Shown here: positions 35,703 to 46,953 of the stretch, in pieces
How the letters are laid out: each line of letters starts with the position of its first letter
How positions within the stretch are numbered: the stretch's first letter is position 1
From: Magicicada septendecula
Taxonomy: Eukaryota; Arthropoda; Insecta; Hemiptera; Cicadidae
Direction: 5' to 3'
NCBI GenBank assembly: GCA_034769895.1
Contig: CM068375.1
Location: 250,707,542-250,771,541 of the forward strand
DNA length: 64,000 bases
Translations under genes and position numbers: made by a program
The notes under the pieces: model-generated
Told to the model about the DNA's origin: nothing
Seen by the model: the letters and a program-made list of their open reading frames with translations, nothing else
The model's database searches: none

Positions 35703-36131
35703 TGTTACGACGGCCTCACTGATTGTCGTATGGTACAGTAGAAAACAAAATACAAGACACCAATGAAGTCACTCAGCTTTAATTATCACAAGTACAGTTT
35801 ATAATAAAAAAGTTATTCAACAAGATTATACTCGCACAATAATTCAAATTAATTTGTCCACACGCAATAATAATGTCAACTTATAGAGTCCAGCACAATT
35901 ATAAAACATCCAACACTAAGCCACAATACTTCGAAACTCACTAGAATAAATCGCCACTAAAACTGAAACTGAGTGTCGCAGAATGCTTGTATTTATACCC
36001 TGCTGAGATTCAAGAATAATCCATAATACGCATCAACTACTAGAAAATACTAGAGCGTATTGATTGCGGTGTTGAACACAGTGCGCGCTGATCGGTACAG
36101 TCTGGAATAGTCTCGTTGCGGACGTGTGACA
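35703..36131 (-). repeat. 5' LTR of element I with TATA box
   Basis: The sequence on the primer-site side aligns with the LTR of H. A TATAAATA box lies at 35990-35997 on the minus strand. The outer end is set at TGTCACACG but could be several bases off. Confidence 0.55.
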
Positions 36132-36178
36132 AGTGTCATGTAATTGTCCTTCATCTCAAAGTAGCAGCAATATGTACG

Positions 36179-36182
<4 letters not shown>

Positions 36183-36235
<53 letters not shown>
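36183..36235. repeat. (CA)n microsatellite
   Basis: About 26 uninterrupted CA units. Apparent His-Thr and Val-Cys frames across it are repeat artefacts. Confidence 0.95.
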
Positions 36236-36237
<2 letters not shown>

Positions 36238-36239
36238 TA

Positions 36240-36853
36240 CAGCCGGGTTCCACTGGAATAGCCGAGAAACATGTATAATGTTCTGTAATGGCATAACAAT
36301 ACTAACAAAAACAAGAAGTCTCCTGATATTACTTCACTTACCTTGTCAGAAGATTCCAAAAAAACCAAAACCCCTTGGGTCACATTTTGATAGGTGGAAT
36401 GTGAAAACCATAATACTGTCCGCGTGAAAACAATTTAAAAATCATACACTTTCCCTTATCAGAAAATTCCAAATTCAGCTAGACGAACTTGTTAAGCACA
36501 GATTAGGTTAAGGCGGATGACGTTAAAAAATAACTTAACTCATATTCATTATTATTCACACAAATTTATTCATTGATATAAAATATTCCACAAATAATAA
36601 TAAGATATTTTGTAAAATAAATCATTTTTTATAAGGTAACCTATTTGAACGGTTGCCTTATGTGGTGCAATAACCTTCTACATGCAAGAATTTTGAAAAA
36701 CTTTACTGTAATATAATTAAAACATTTTATTATCAATATAACATAAAAAGGAAATTAATTCAAATCAGTACTTTTTATTTATTCTTTCTCTCTCCCCCCT
36801 TTTTCCTTGCACTTTCTCTCCCGCTCTTGTACTCTTGCATACACCCCCTGACA
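36240..36853. other. Unassigned AT-rich sequence
   Basis: No gene or TE protein is seen. A pyrimidine-rich run (CTTTCTCTCTCCCCCC) lies at about 36786, shortly before LTR C. Confidence 0.4.
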
Positions 36854-37845
36854 TGTAATGGGGCAAAAAGGGGGTCTTTATTTTCTTATTTCATTTAATA
36901 ATTATTTGGGGCCAATCTGTTTGGGCACCCTTTATGGCCACTAAGACCTGCTTTGTGTAACACTCTATATTCAAATCCGTGCCAGTCCATGCCTAGTACA
37001 AGAGAGATAAAGACATTGGAATGCAGAGGTGTGTGCGCTCGTGTGCCGCTGTGGATAATCTTGACACCAAAGTCGTTGACGGAAGTGACCACCACGTGGC
37101 TAATTAACCTGCCACGTGAGCGCATCAACCAATCAGAGCGCGAGCTGACGGATGTGGCTTTTACCGACGCTTAAGTATCGTCACGCAGTCGTCACATAGA
37201 GTTATCCACCAGCCTTCACCCTGTACAGTGGTTAATTAAAACGTAGTCTCAGATGAGTTCTTGGTAGGCCGAAAAAGTATTAAAGTAGGCCTACCAAGGA
37301 GTATAAAATGTGCAGCCAGTGTTCAGTGATGAAGTAACGATTGAATGACGCTAAACATGATCGAAGTGAAAACTGTGTGTTTAGTGAAAACTTTTCCGGA
37401 CAGCATTTGGATTACGCAAATAGGTAAAAAAGTAAAAAGGGGAAATTCATTTGGCCAAAACAATATAAACCATAATGAGCTCAGAAATAAAACGGGGGTT
37501 AAAAGTGAATATTAGAATGAGAGAGTGTGTGTGTGTGTGTGCGCAAAATTAACAGGGGAGAAGTCATTAATAGAAGTACTGGGTACTAGATAATAAGTAG
37601 TTGGTAGAAATCTTTTGTTTAAAATAAATTCATGTGTCTAGTGGCAATAAAACCTACTTGTTTCTTGATATAAATAATGTGTTAGGCTTAGTCATTTCGT
37701 CGTTACCACTTCCTAGTGTTCTGTGCTGAAAAATTCGTCTAACGTTCCCGGGCATCTTCTAAAAAGGGGGGAAGTCAGATTGCAAAATTATCCCTTTTGT
37801 TTTATTAAGGAAGAGTGTAAAGGTTTCGATGTATAGCCTAAAACA
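36854..37845 (+). repeat. LTR C (gypsy-like)
   Basis: It starts TGTAATGGGGCAAAAAGG and ends CCTAAAACA, followed by TCG and a primer-like TGGCGGCCCTGAACTTCTG at 37849. The start resembles the LTRs of B (TGTAATGGGACAAAAGG), and the end matches LTR D. A (GT)n run near 37526 sits at the position of the GT-rich poly(A)-type module. Confidence 0.65.
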
Positions 37846-37848
37846 TCG

Positions 37849-38067
37849 TGGCGGCCCTGAACTTCTGATTGGTGTTTTGTAAAAAGGTAAGTACGCGAAA
37901 AAGATCACAGGTAAGGTTCTGGCAGTTTTTTATTTATTTATTTATTTCGATTAAGATTGTTTATCAACAGACACTCCCGATTATTGTTTACTTCATATTT
38001 TTTAGTTTAGTTAGCCAAAATATCCCCACTTTGGTGACTTATCTGTTAATTGTCCAACAATTTTGTT
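37849..38067 (+). other. Primer site and leader of element C, cut by element B
   Basis: After the primer-like site, GGTAAGT (about 37886) and ACAGGTAAGGTTCTGGCAG (about 37908) are donor-like sites shared with D. Element B inserted at 38068; the flank ends TGTT and resumes with TGTT at 46950. Confidence 0.5.
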
Positions 38068-39389
38068 TGTAATGGGACAAAAGGGGGTATTTTATTATAA
38101 TATAAATTTTATTCAACCTTATTAAACATTTGTAATTGACGCAGAAAGTCCACTACATAAACGGTGTTGTTCAGACAAAGGACAATGGAATGCAAGGTGT
38201 GACCGGAGAGCGCAATTGAATTCCAAGAACTGTAGTGATGTGTGGCGCACACAAACGCGCAACACCAGCGCCGCCCAGACAACGCTCGGACCAAGCCGAA
38301 CCAAAATGGCTTTTGTAAAATTTGTTCGCCATGCGGTCCGATGCTGGCGGAAGCCTGGCTAAGTCACACCCATTTGCGTGACGTAACCAGTGGTTTCAAG
38401 ATTTCGTCAACGCCTGACACCCATGAATAACAGCGTACTTTAAGTACCGTGACGAACCTTTTATCGCTAGAAGGCATTGTTTTTCTGTCTTGTCCAAAAC
38501 TTGGGGAGTGGGGTACTTTGTTAGCGCTCCTGGCAGTCTTCACCCACGCTTCGCCTGGCCAGGCAGAGTACCAACCGTGGTTCATCAGTAAATTTTCAAA
38601 TGTTAATTAAAAAGAACAGTGTAGTGGTGAAATAAGTTTCAAAATGAACAGTGTGGATAGGATTTAATTAAAGAAGAAAAAAATATGAACTCATAAACTT
38701 TCGGACACCTAAAAGAGGACTTTGTGCGTGACGCACCACAAGGTCAGGGGAGATGCCGCTACAACAAGTAAACGTATTCATGCAAAATTTTAATGATTGC
38801 CTAAAATAAATAAATGGGGGGTAAAATGGAATGAGAGTTGTGTGTGGGCATTGCTGGGTCGTCTCAAGAGTAGAATTTAAGCTAATACTTTAATAACCTG
38901 ATACTTTTTGTTCTCAGTAAAGAATAATTATAATATGTATAATTTGTGTTTATTGTTTGGAGAATAACTCCGGGAGAAAGATAATTCAAAAATAATGAAT
39001 ATTCACATTATATCAGAACAGATAAATTACTATGTTTGGTTGGCATACTTTTTTTTTTTTAAACTGTAGAAAAGATCAATGTTAGTTTTTGAGATTAAAT
39101 GAAAGAGGACAACAATAAAATTCAATGTCACAGAATGAGTAAATAAATACATCTATTTCTGAATACAATTGAGAGTATGATTTATTGAAGAGTGTTAACC
39201 TAAGTCACGCTTATTCTTCACAAGTTCGTGCGAAGAACTTTGGACCCGACTGAAGGTAAGAATAGTAAGGATAGTATATGATATTTCAATTAATTACTTT
39301 GCTATTAATTAGTAGCTTATCAATGACGCCCAAGAACAGGGACTCTATTTAAATATTTTAATTAATTTTTATTAAAGAGTAGCTTCTCA
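38068..39389 (+). repeat. 5' LTR of element B
   Basis: It carries AATAAA motifs (about 38806) followed by ATGAGAGTTGTGTGTGGGCA (about 38831), the likely poly(A) signal and GT-rich downstream element. Near its 3' end (39323-39343) it contains an internal primer-site look-alike, ATGACGCCCAAGAACAGGG. Confidence 0.85.
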
Positions 39390-40170
39390 ATAAAACTCTC
39401 ATCCCGGCCGGGATCTAAGAAAACACGTGTGCACACTAAATTTAAATTTATTATATAAAAGTATTATACAACAAATAAAAGTGAATAGAATCAGAAGAAT
39501 AAGTCAGTGAAGTAAATGGAAAAGTGAAAATGTGAATTAAAACTTTTGGACTTAAAACGCACATGGACATGAGAGGAGTGACGCCGGTTGGGTAAATTCA
39601 TCCAAAAAAAAATTTCATTTTTTTTAGGGGTTCAAACAAAGTAGTCAGGGTAAAAAAGGGGGTTTTAAATGGTCTGAATGTGAGTGCGAGCAGGCTGGGC
39701 TGCTTTATTTAATATAAGATGTCTATTTCAAAATTTATTTATATCAGATTGTTTTAGTAATAGAATATTGAAAGAATGTTTTGGTCTTAATTGTTGAAGA
39801 AGAATTGATAACATGATTTGAAATAACGAAAGGAATAATTCAAAACCTGAAAACTGCTTATAGAATAGAATAAAATTTTAGTTTCTTTTTATAAATGCGG
39901 GTTGAGTATGTTATTAATACAACCCTGGAACCTCACTTGTATTACGCCGTTCGTGTGACGAACCCTGGAGTGGAATGGAGTTGCAAGGTGAGTTATCACA
40001 ATAAGCTAAAGAATGAAATATTCTAAGTAATGTCCAAAAATGACTAATCACAGTTGTCGCCCAGAACTAGGGACTATTTATTTTCAATAATCGAATAATC
40101 ACAGTTGGCGCCCAAACAGGAACTCTATTTAAATATTTTAATTAATTTTTATTAAAGAGTAGCTTCTCAA
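39390..40170 (+). repeat. Second LTR 3' half in tandem, with extra primer-site copies
   Basis: The segment repeats the R/U5-type part of a related LTR: a TTTTGGACTTAAAACGCACA block at 39540, a GT-rich module at 39670, and an LTR end at 40169 (AGCTTCTCA) identical to that of the flanking LTRs. Primer-site-like copies occur at 40054-40074 and 40105-40123. I infer recombination or strand-transfer slippage between two subfamilies. Confidence 0.65.
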
Positions 40171-40188
40171 TGGCGCCCGAACAGGGAC
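40171..40188 (+). promoter_or_regulatory. tRNA-Lys primer-binding site of element B
   Basis: TGGCGCCCGAACAGGGAC is the established complement of the 3' 18 nt of tRNA-Lys(UUU). It lies one base after an LTR end and 182 nt before the gag ATG. Confidence 0.85.
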
Positions 40189-40369
40189 GAATTTTATTAA
40201 GTAAATTGTATATATGAAATTCCGCACCTACGGAAATACAAGTGTGGTTGAGGGGTTGAAAAAATTACAGTACGCAAAAATTACGTAAAGTATATAAGTT
40301 TGTATGTATATGTTGTAGATGTAAATTAAAGATTAGTGAAACAAAAGTCAGTAAATTTACAATTTAAAA

Positions 40370-42973
40370 ATGGCAGGAAATGATGAAAGTATTGTAAGTG
40401 AAATAATTAATTTTGACGAATCAGCTGTTATAAACAGCCCCGAAGTACATTCAACACCCAATGTAGGGAAAGACGATAAAATAAAAATATAAATATAAGT
40501 GTTACAGATGAAACAAATAGTACAGATGATTCGGGGATTCAAATAACCCCAAAATTGAGTAGGGAAAGTAAAATTAATGATAATGAAGTCAGCTTCACTG
40601 ACAATAAAACAGAAAGTCAGTCAACACCTATCCAAAGTAAAAGGTCGGACGATAGTAATGAAATGTTAAAAATTATACAAATAATGTTAGAAAAGCATTG
40701 TAATGGTACAATTATGGTACAATTTGTAATTACCCTAAATATGGTATAAAAAACCATAAATATTGTATTCCTTAGTTTGGTCAAAATTAAACCAACATTT
40801 AATAACCTGTATGAATTTATCGTGAGTGGACTGTATAATATTTGCCAGGATTTTGACCGATTCGTAGCAAAAAACGTGAAACATCACAAAAAACAGTATG
40901 TCATTTAATGCGATAAAAGCGACGATCCTTGATGATGTCAGCAGCCAAGAATTTGTTTTTGTAAACAACATATATTGTCAACAACTGAACAATGAGGCAG
41001 TGACGTAGATTCACCCCACCTCGGAAATATGTAACAAAGACTCGATGTCATTTCATCAGCATCAGTGATCGCAGCCGGCCGGCCACCGTTCACGCAAAGT
41101 GAATTTTAACTTTTGAACCACTTATTGTGGTTAAATAACTGAATAACTAGAGTTTAATCTACTTCAAAATGTGACCGGGAAGTGTACACGGTAAACTCGC
41201 GGTACGCGAAGTTTTACCGCACGGAAACTGCAACCAAGGCCTATACGAAACTTTGGTGAGAACGTTCCAGCAACACACATATATATATTTTATTTCCACA
41301 TCAAACTTAATTTGAAATGACCAAAATAACAAATAACAGAAAGTAAATTCAAGTATTTAAAATTTTAATTTTCAAAATGAGCTCATAAAAATAATAAAGA
41401 ATTGTACCAGGATGAGAGAGAGAGAGAGAGTGAGAGGGCGACTGGGTAATTTCTAAGTGCTGGGTTGTGCGCAACAATATATAAAGATATGTATATCTAT
41501 ATTTACATAATTATCTAATATTACATAATAACACATTTTATATTACTTGTATCATGATTTTGGAGGGTTTAAAAGTTTGCTTAATGTTTACAAAAGCATT
41601 ATGTAAGATGTAAGTCTATAAAAATAAACAGGGTATATCACTGGTAACAATTTTAACCAGGTACTTTATTATTTCAAATAACTTCCGTTTCTCAAAAGTT
41701 CGCGTAACGAATTCCTGCCCTATAGTATTTAGCAATGACAACATATGTAATCAAGATGGCGCCCGACTTTTGAAAATAGTGACTATACGTTTAACCTATG
41801 TCGTATATCGTATATTTTTTTGCGCCAGAACAGGGACATAACTATTTGTAGCTATATTTTATTAAAGTTACAGCATACTATAAATATAAATAATCATTTT
41901 GATAATAATGATATAAAATTTAACGAGCTTAAAATTGGTATTAATGAGGTAAAAAATCAGTATGAGTGTAAGTGTAACGAATTGAAACGAAATATTGTGA
42001 AAGTGGTAGAGTCAGTACGGGAACAGATTAAAAGTTTAACTCATACAGATTAACTCAGATAATTAATAACAAGGTGAGTAATAATGATAATTGTAGTAAT
42101 AAGGTAACAAGTGATAACAATGATATTGAAAATGGTAATGTAATTGAAAATGTGGTATCAGAGAGTGATACATTGAAAATAGTTAGTGAGATAGTGAGTT
42201 AGAGTGAGCGAGTAATGGGTTGTAACGGAGTAGTAATTAGTGTTGATGAATTAGAGAAAGAGTGGCAAGAGAGATTAGGTGAGTATGTAGGGCAAATGTG
42301 CAAGTTTTCCCTTAGTTTATGGTGAAACAGAGGTTTCACCAGTTGTTTATGAGGACAGAGTTTCCTCCTGTAGTTGTATGGAAGACGAGGTGTCTTCAGA
42401 TGGTCCCTTTAGTTTTTGTGATGGTCTTGGAAGTGCCAAGCCGTATAATAAGTGTTTTGTGGTGCCCTTTGCATGGAATGAGATAGTTCAGGGGGGTAGT
42501 GACAGGTGTTATGATGATGAAAGATGTTTTGAGAGAGAGTTGTGTGCAGATAGGGAGATAATAATATGTCAGTTAAAGAGAAATTATAAAGAATTGAGAG
42601 AGAGGTTAGGAGTGGTGAAGATAAACAATATAAAATACTTACCTTGTGAAATACAGATAAATAATTATTTTGATGATACCTTTATAAATGATAATAACTT
42701 ACCTGAGGTTTTAATGCATGTATTAGAGGAATATAATGATAAAATAACTACCTGATGTTAACCAAAAGTACTGATGGAGACTGGACAAAAATAACTAATA
42801 TTGACAAGGTTTATGAAATAATAAAAGGGAATAATCCTATAAATTATAATGGTACAATGAATGACATAGAGTTAATGGGTTGTTATCATAATAATAATAA
42901 TAATAAATTGAGTGTGAGTAAGAATGAGAAGTGTAATAAAAAAATAAGACTACTATACAATGATGGCGGTTAG
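40370..42973 (+). pseudogene. Gag-like protein of element B, interrupted and frameshifted
   Basis: The ATG at 40370 starts MAGNDESIVSEI, with EVHSTP as in E1, and stops after about 40 codons. The next frame carries the continuation (STDDSGIQITP, QSTPIQSKRSDDSNEML) to about 40705. An LTR-like insertion follows, and coiled coil resumes at about 41880 (NNHFDNNDIKFNELK). The C-terminal domain is at 42378-42755 (CYDDERCFERELCADREII) and 42755-42973, ending LLYNDGG. The C-terminal motifs match E1 closely. The breaks are several stops and frameshifts plus the insertion. No zinc knuckle or pol sequence is seen. Confidence 0.65.
40725..41837 (+). repeat. LTR-like insertion inside the gag of element B
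   Basis: Sequence between the two gag halves starts TGTAATTACCC, carries an AG-rich module (about 41413) and ends with two primer-site-like motifs (TGGCGCCCGACTTTTG at 41757 and TGCGCCAGAACAGGGAC at 41821). It looks like a solo LTR plus leader scrap of another family member. I find no clean target duplication, so the borders are approximate. Confidence 0.5.
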
Positions 42974-45576
42974 ATAAGAAATCAATAAATGAACATTTTA
43001 AATATTTTAATTTGTGGTTATGAGGTGTGGAAGTGTTATGAGGTGTTTCCTAATCTGAATTAGGAAATGAGGTGTGGAAAACAGAAAAGTAATGACAAAG
43101 ATTTGTAAATAAATTTTAGTGAAATTAATTGTGTTTGTATTGTACCAAGTATGTGAGGTAAACAATGTGTATGTAGTAGAAATTTTTTTAATAATAATAA
43201 TATTTTGTCAGATTAAATAAATGATTGCAAAGGTGATAATGAATTGCAATTGTTGTGAAAGTAATTAAAAATGTTGTGTTTTCAATACTTGATGGAATTA
43301 AAGTAATTTGAAATGTTTAAATATTTTTGATTGATTTAAAATGTTGTATAAAGAAATTTTGATGATGAATTTAAATTATTTTATGAGATCCAAATTTGAT
43401 AATAATTAATAAATAAATAAATGTTAAATTGTATTTAGTTTGTGGAATAACACGGTTGTTAAAATGTTTCAGAAGGTACATGGAGTTATTGGTGTTTGGT
43501 GTTTATATTTGTGTTTATGACAGTGTATGAGTGATATACTGTAAGTATGAATTTTATAATGCAATCTATGTAAAGTAAAACTATATAATTTTGAAATGTA
43601 TTTAGAGAAAGATCATTCACCTTGCCAAGAAAATCAGCTGATTGCTGGAGCTATCTATGTAGGATATCACTTATAAAAGATTTGCAAATTTTTCAATGCA
43701 ATTAAATGTTCGAGTACAATTAAAATTGAATATAATTAATAATTGAATAATAGTATTTTCAATGTGTTTAAGAGATTTTGAAATAAATGGTAAAATGAAT
43801 GGAGCTAGTTTTGAATTTTCAATGGTAAAGGTACTGTAAAATGTGGTGAATGTTAGAATTTGGGTAATAATAATGTTTAGGTAGGGCATTTAAGCAAATC
43901 AAGTCAATTTTGAAGGGGCGTTGGACAAGATAAAATGTGGGAATAGACGTAATGTAGAATTTGAGAAGTAATAGTGACACAGTAGCTATGGGTAAAATAT
44001 GTAGAGTAATGAGTGATATATTGAGGTAATAAATAAATGGAGATATTTTGTAGATGAAAATGATGTAACGGGAGAGTAATTAGTTGAGAGTGGAATTTTG
44101 TAAGGGGGGTGGTGTGATAAGAAGTCCTCAACGAAAAGCGTTGTGGCGGGAGGGGAACCGATATGTGCCGGAAAGGGTTACCTAGGGAGGGTCCAGGAAC
44201 CAAATAATGGAATGAGCATTGGGAAGGGAACACACATCGTGAATACAAAGGGGTAGAGAGTAATTTTGTTATAGGGGTAGAATGATGCGAAATGAGTTGA
44301 GTAGTAAGTTAGGAGTAGAGAATGGTTGGTAGATGTTTTGATAGATGGGTGTCACACTGGGTAAAGCTGTTAAGTGAGTGTTAGAGTCAAAAGTGGGGTA
44401 AGATTAAATATGAATGCCCAGTTAGTAAAGCAAAAAGTATTAGGAATAATTAAGTCTCCCAAACTAATTGAGAATGAAAATGTTAAAGAAAGTCATAGTC
44501 AAAATATAAAATTAATTGAAACAAGTGACAGATTTTAATAGAAGTTGAAAATGATAAGAAGCTATAAAATGTGTAATTTTTGGTCAATTTAAATGTAAAT
44601 TTTATTGTTTACTGTAAGATAATAATAACCATGTTAATTTTGTATGTCTTATTTTATTATGTTGTACTATGTTTGAAGGTACAGAATTTTAAAGATGTTT
44701 CATGTATTTTATAATGTAGCTCTGTGTAGCATATATATGTCAAGGTCGTTGACTTGACCCAGATAGATCAGCTGATGGTTGATATTAGAGACAAGACCAG
44801 TTTCTAGTAATTGATTGATGCCATTTTGTTTCTTGATTGAATTAAATATTTTTGTTTTTCTGAAAATTAATAAAAATATTTTGATAAATTTAAATTTTAA
44901 AAAAGAAAAAAAAAATTGTTTCACCTGCCATATAGATGACGTATGAGTGTCAATTATACTATTGTTTATGTGTATTGCTAGTGTTTTATTGAATTACATT
45001 GTTTAGTATATCTGTATAAACAAATGTTAGAGTAAGTGAATTCATGTTTTAATAAGGTGTTCAATTTGTTTTTTCTTTAGGATTGTTATTAGTAGTGAGG
45101 GAAATTGATAGAGTTGATAGATTCATGTAAAAGATTTTTTATTTTTTTATTTTGAGAAAGTAATGTAGATATAACAATTTGATTTTGAACGTAAATGAAT
45201 TTTTGAATTTACAGATAAATATTTTTTGAATTTTAAATAAGGAATTTGTTAGGATGTATTAATGAATATGTGTACGCGCCCAGTACTTCCTAAAGGCAGC
45301 CCAGTGTGCATGTAAGGGGAAATATATCGGTTGAGGATCTGGCATGGTATAAGGCCAAGGGTTTGGATTTTGGGGGTGGCATGATAGAAGGTTAGGTGCG
45401 CTGTGGTGTGTGTCTGTTCGATTTTATGGTGTTGGGTCTCATATAGAGAAGTCCAGTAATATCGTTCAGGTGCAGCCACAGTCGCTGAGCTAGGGGGGTA
45501 GTTTATCCATGAAGCGTTAAGAAATTAACGGGGGGTTGTTGGCACCATATCCTCTCCGATCCTCTTAGGGGTTTAG
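42974..45576 (+). other. Non-coding 3' internal region of element B with conserved blocks
   Basis: No pol or env frame. The block at about 44120-44260 (AGGGTTACCTAGGGAGGGTC, CCAGGAACC, GGGAACACACA) recurs in E1 and E3. The block at 45262-45576 matches E1 over some 300 bp at about 80-85 percent by eye. Purine-rich, AT-rich spacers separate them. Confidence 0.7.
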
Positions 45577-45616
45577 CAATGGGAGTTCTTCTGTCTCGAC
45601 AAAAGACCTCTCATTG
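45577..45616 (+). promoter_or_regulatory. 40-nt hairpin abutting the element B polypurine tract
   Basis: CAATGGGAGTTCTTCTG faces CAAAAGACCTCTCATTG around TCTCGA. Compared with E1, one A-U pair has become G-U and two positions are unpaired. Length, loop size and position are unchanged. Confidence 0.7.
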
Positions 45617-45625
45617 GAGGGGTAT
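45617..45625 (+). promoter_or_regulatory. Polypurine tract of element B
   Basis: GAGGGGTAT directly precedes the TGTAATGG start of the 3' LTR. Confidence 0.75.
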
Positions 45626-46949
45626 TGTAATGGGACAAAAGGGGGTATTTTATTATAATATAAATTTTATTCAACCTTATTAAACATTTGTAATAGACGC
45701 AGAAAGTCCACTACATAAACGGTGTTGTTCAGACAAAGGACAATGGAATGCAAGGTATGACCGGAGAGCGCAATTGAATTCCAAGAACTGTAGTGATGTG
45801 TGGCGCACACAAACGCGCAACACCAGCGGGGCGCCCAGACGACGCTCGGACCAAGCCGAACCAAAATGGCTTTTGTAAAATTTGTTCGCCATACGGTCTG
45901 ATGCTGGTGGAAGTCTGGCTAAGTCACACCCATTTGCGTGACGTAACCAGTGGTTTCAAGATTTCGTCAACGCCTGACACCCATGAATAACAGCGTACTT
46001 TAAGTACCGTGACGAACCTTTTATCGCTAGAAGGCATTGTTTTTCCGTCTTGTCCAAAACTTGGGGAGTGGGGTACTTTGTTAGCGCTCCTGGCAGTCTT
46101 CACCCATGCTTCGCCTAGCCAGGCAGAGTACCAACCGTGGTTCATCAGTAAATTTTCAAATGTTAATTAAAAAGAACAGTGTAGTGGTGAAATAAGTTTC
46201 AAAATGAACAGTGTGGATAGGATTTAATTAAAGAAGAAAAAAATATGAACTCATAAACTTTCGGACACCTGAAAGAGGACTTTGTGCGTGACACGCCACG
46301 AGGTCAGGGGAGACGCCGCTACAACAAGTAAACGTATTCATGCAAAATTTTAATGATTGCCTAAAATAAATAAATGGGGGGTAAAATGGAATGAGAGTTG
46401 TGTGTGGGCATTGCTGGATCGTCTCAAGAGTAGAATTTAAGCTAATACTTTAATAACCTGATATTTTTTGTTCTCAGTAAAGAATAATTAGATAATATGT
46501 ATAATTTTTATCTATTGTTTGGAAAATAACTCCGGGAGAAAGATAATTCAAAAATAATGAATATTCACAGTATATCAGAACAGATAAATTACTATGTTTG
46601 GTTGGCATACTTTTTTTTTTGAAAACGGTAGAAAAGATCAATGTTAGTTTTTGAGATTAAATGAAAGAGGACAACAATAAAATTCAATGTCACAGAATGA
46701 GTAAATAAATACATCTATTTCTGAATACAATTGAGAGTATGATTTATTGAAGAGTGTTAACCTAAGTCACGCTTATTCTTCACGAGTTCGTGCGAAGAAC
46801 TTTGGACCCGATTGAAGGTAAGAATAGTAAGGATAGTGTATGATATTTCAATTAATTACTTTGCTATTAATTAGTAGCTTATCAATGACGCCCAAGAACA
46901 GGGACTATTTAAATATTTTAATTAATTTTTATTAAAGAGTAGCTTCTCA
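45626..46949 (+). repeat. 3' LTR of element B
   Basis: It is nearly the same length as the 5' LTR and differs at a modest number of sites, for example AATAGACG for AATTGACG and AGCGGGGCGCCC for AGCGCCGCCC. The primer-site look-alike is at 46885-46905. Confidence 0.85.
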
Positions 46950-46953
46950 TGTT

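Larger units (their letters stand above)
33899..36131 (-). mobile_element. Gypsy element I, decayed, keeps 5' LTR, gag and protease
   Basis: Minus-strand order is LTR (36131-35703), primer site (35701-35687), gag pieces (35613-34224) and protease (34258-33899), where the copy is cut off next to the LINE scrap. Gag and protease sequences and the LTR start (TGTTAC, then AAAATACAAGACACCAAT) match element H at 59020-64000, so both belong to one family. Confidence 0.8.
38068..46949 (+). mobile_element. LTR retrotransposon B, gag-only, with intact ends
   Basis: LTRs of 1322 bp (38068-39389) and 1324 bp (45626-46949) start TGTAATGGGACAAAAGG and end AGCTTCTCA. The 4-bp duplication TGTT flanks the element (38064-38067 and 46950-46953). 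Internal order: extra LTR-end segment (39390-40170), primer site (40171), Gag-like gene (40370-42973) interrupted by an LTR-like insertion, about 2.6 kb without coding potential, hairpin, polypurine tract, 3' LTR. The architecture matches E1 on the other strand. Pol is absent. Confidence 0.85.

Noticed and set aside
36050-36427. Cys-Val and His-Thr repeat proteins
   Set aside because: Translations of the (CA)n microsatellite.
38109-38585. Short frames repeated at 45667-46145
   Set aside because: They lie in the two LTRs of element B, lie on both strands and carry different indels, so no coding constraint is visible.
40171-40188. Exact lentivirus-type tRNA-Lys primer site, raising the idea of an endogenous retrovirus
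   Set aside because: The site only reflects tRNA-Lys use, which insect gypsy elements share. No env or retroviral pol is present nearby.
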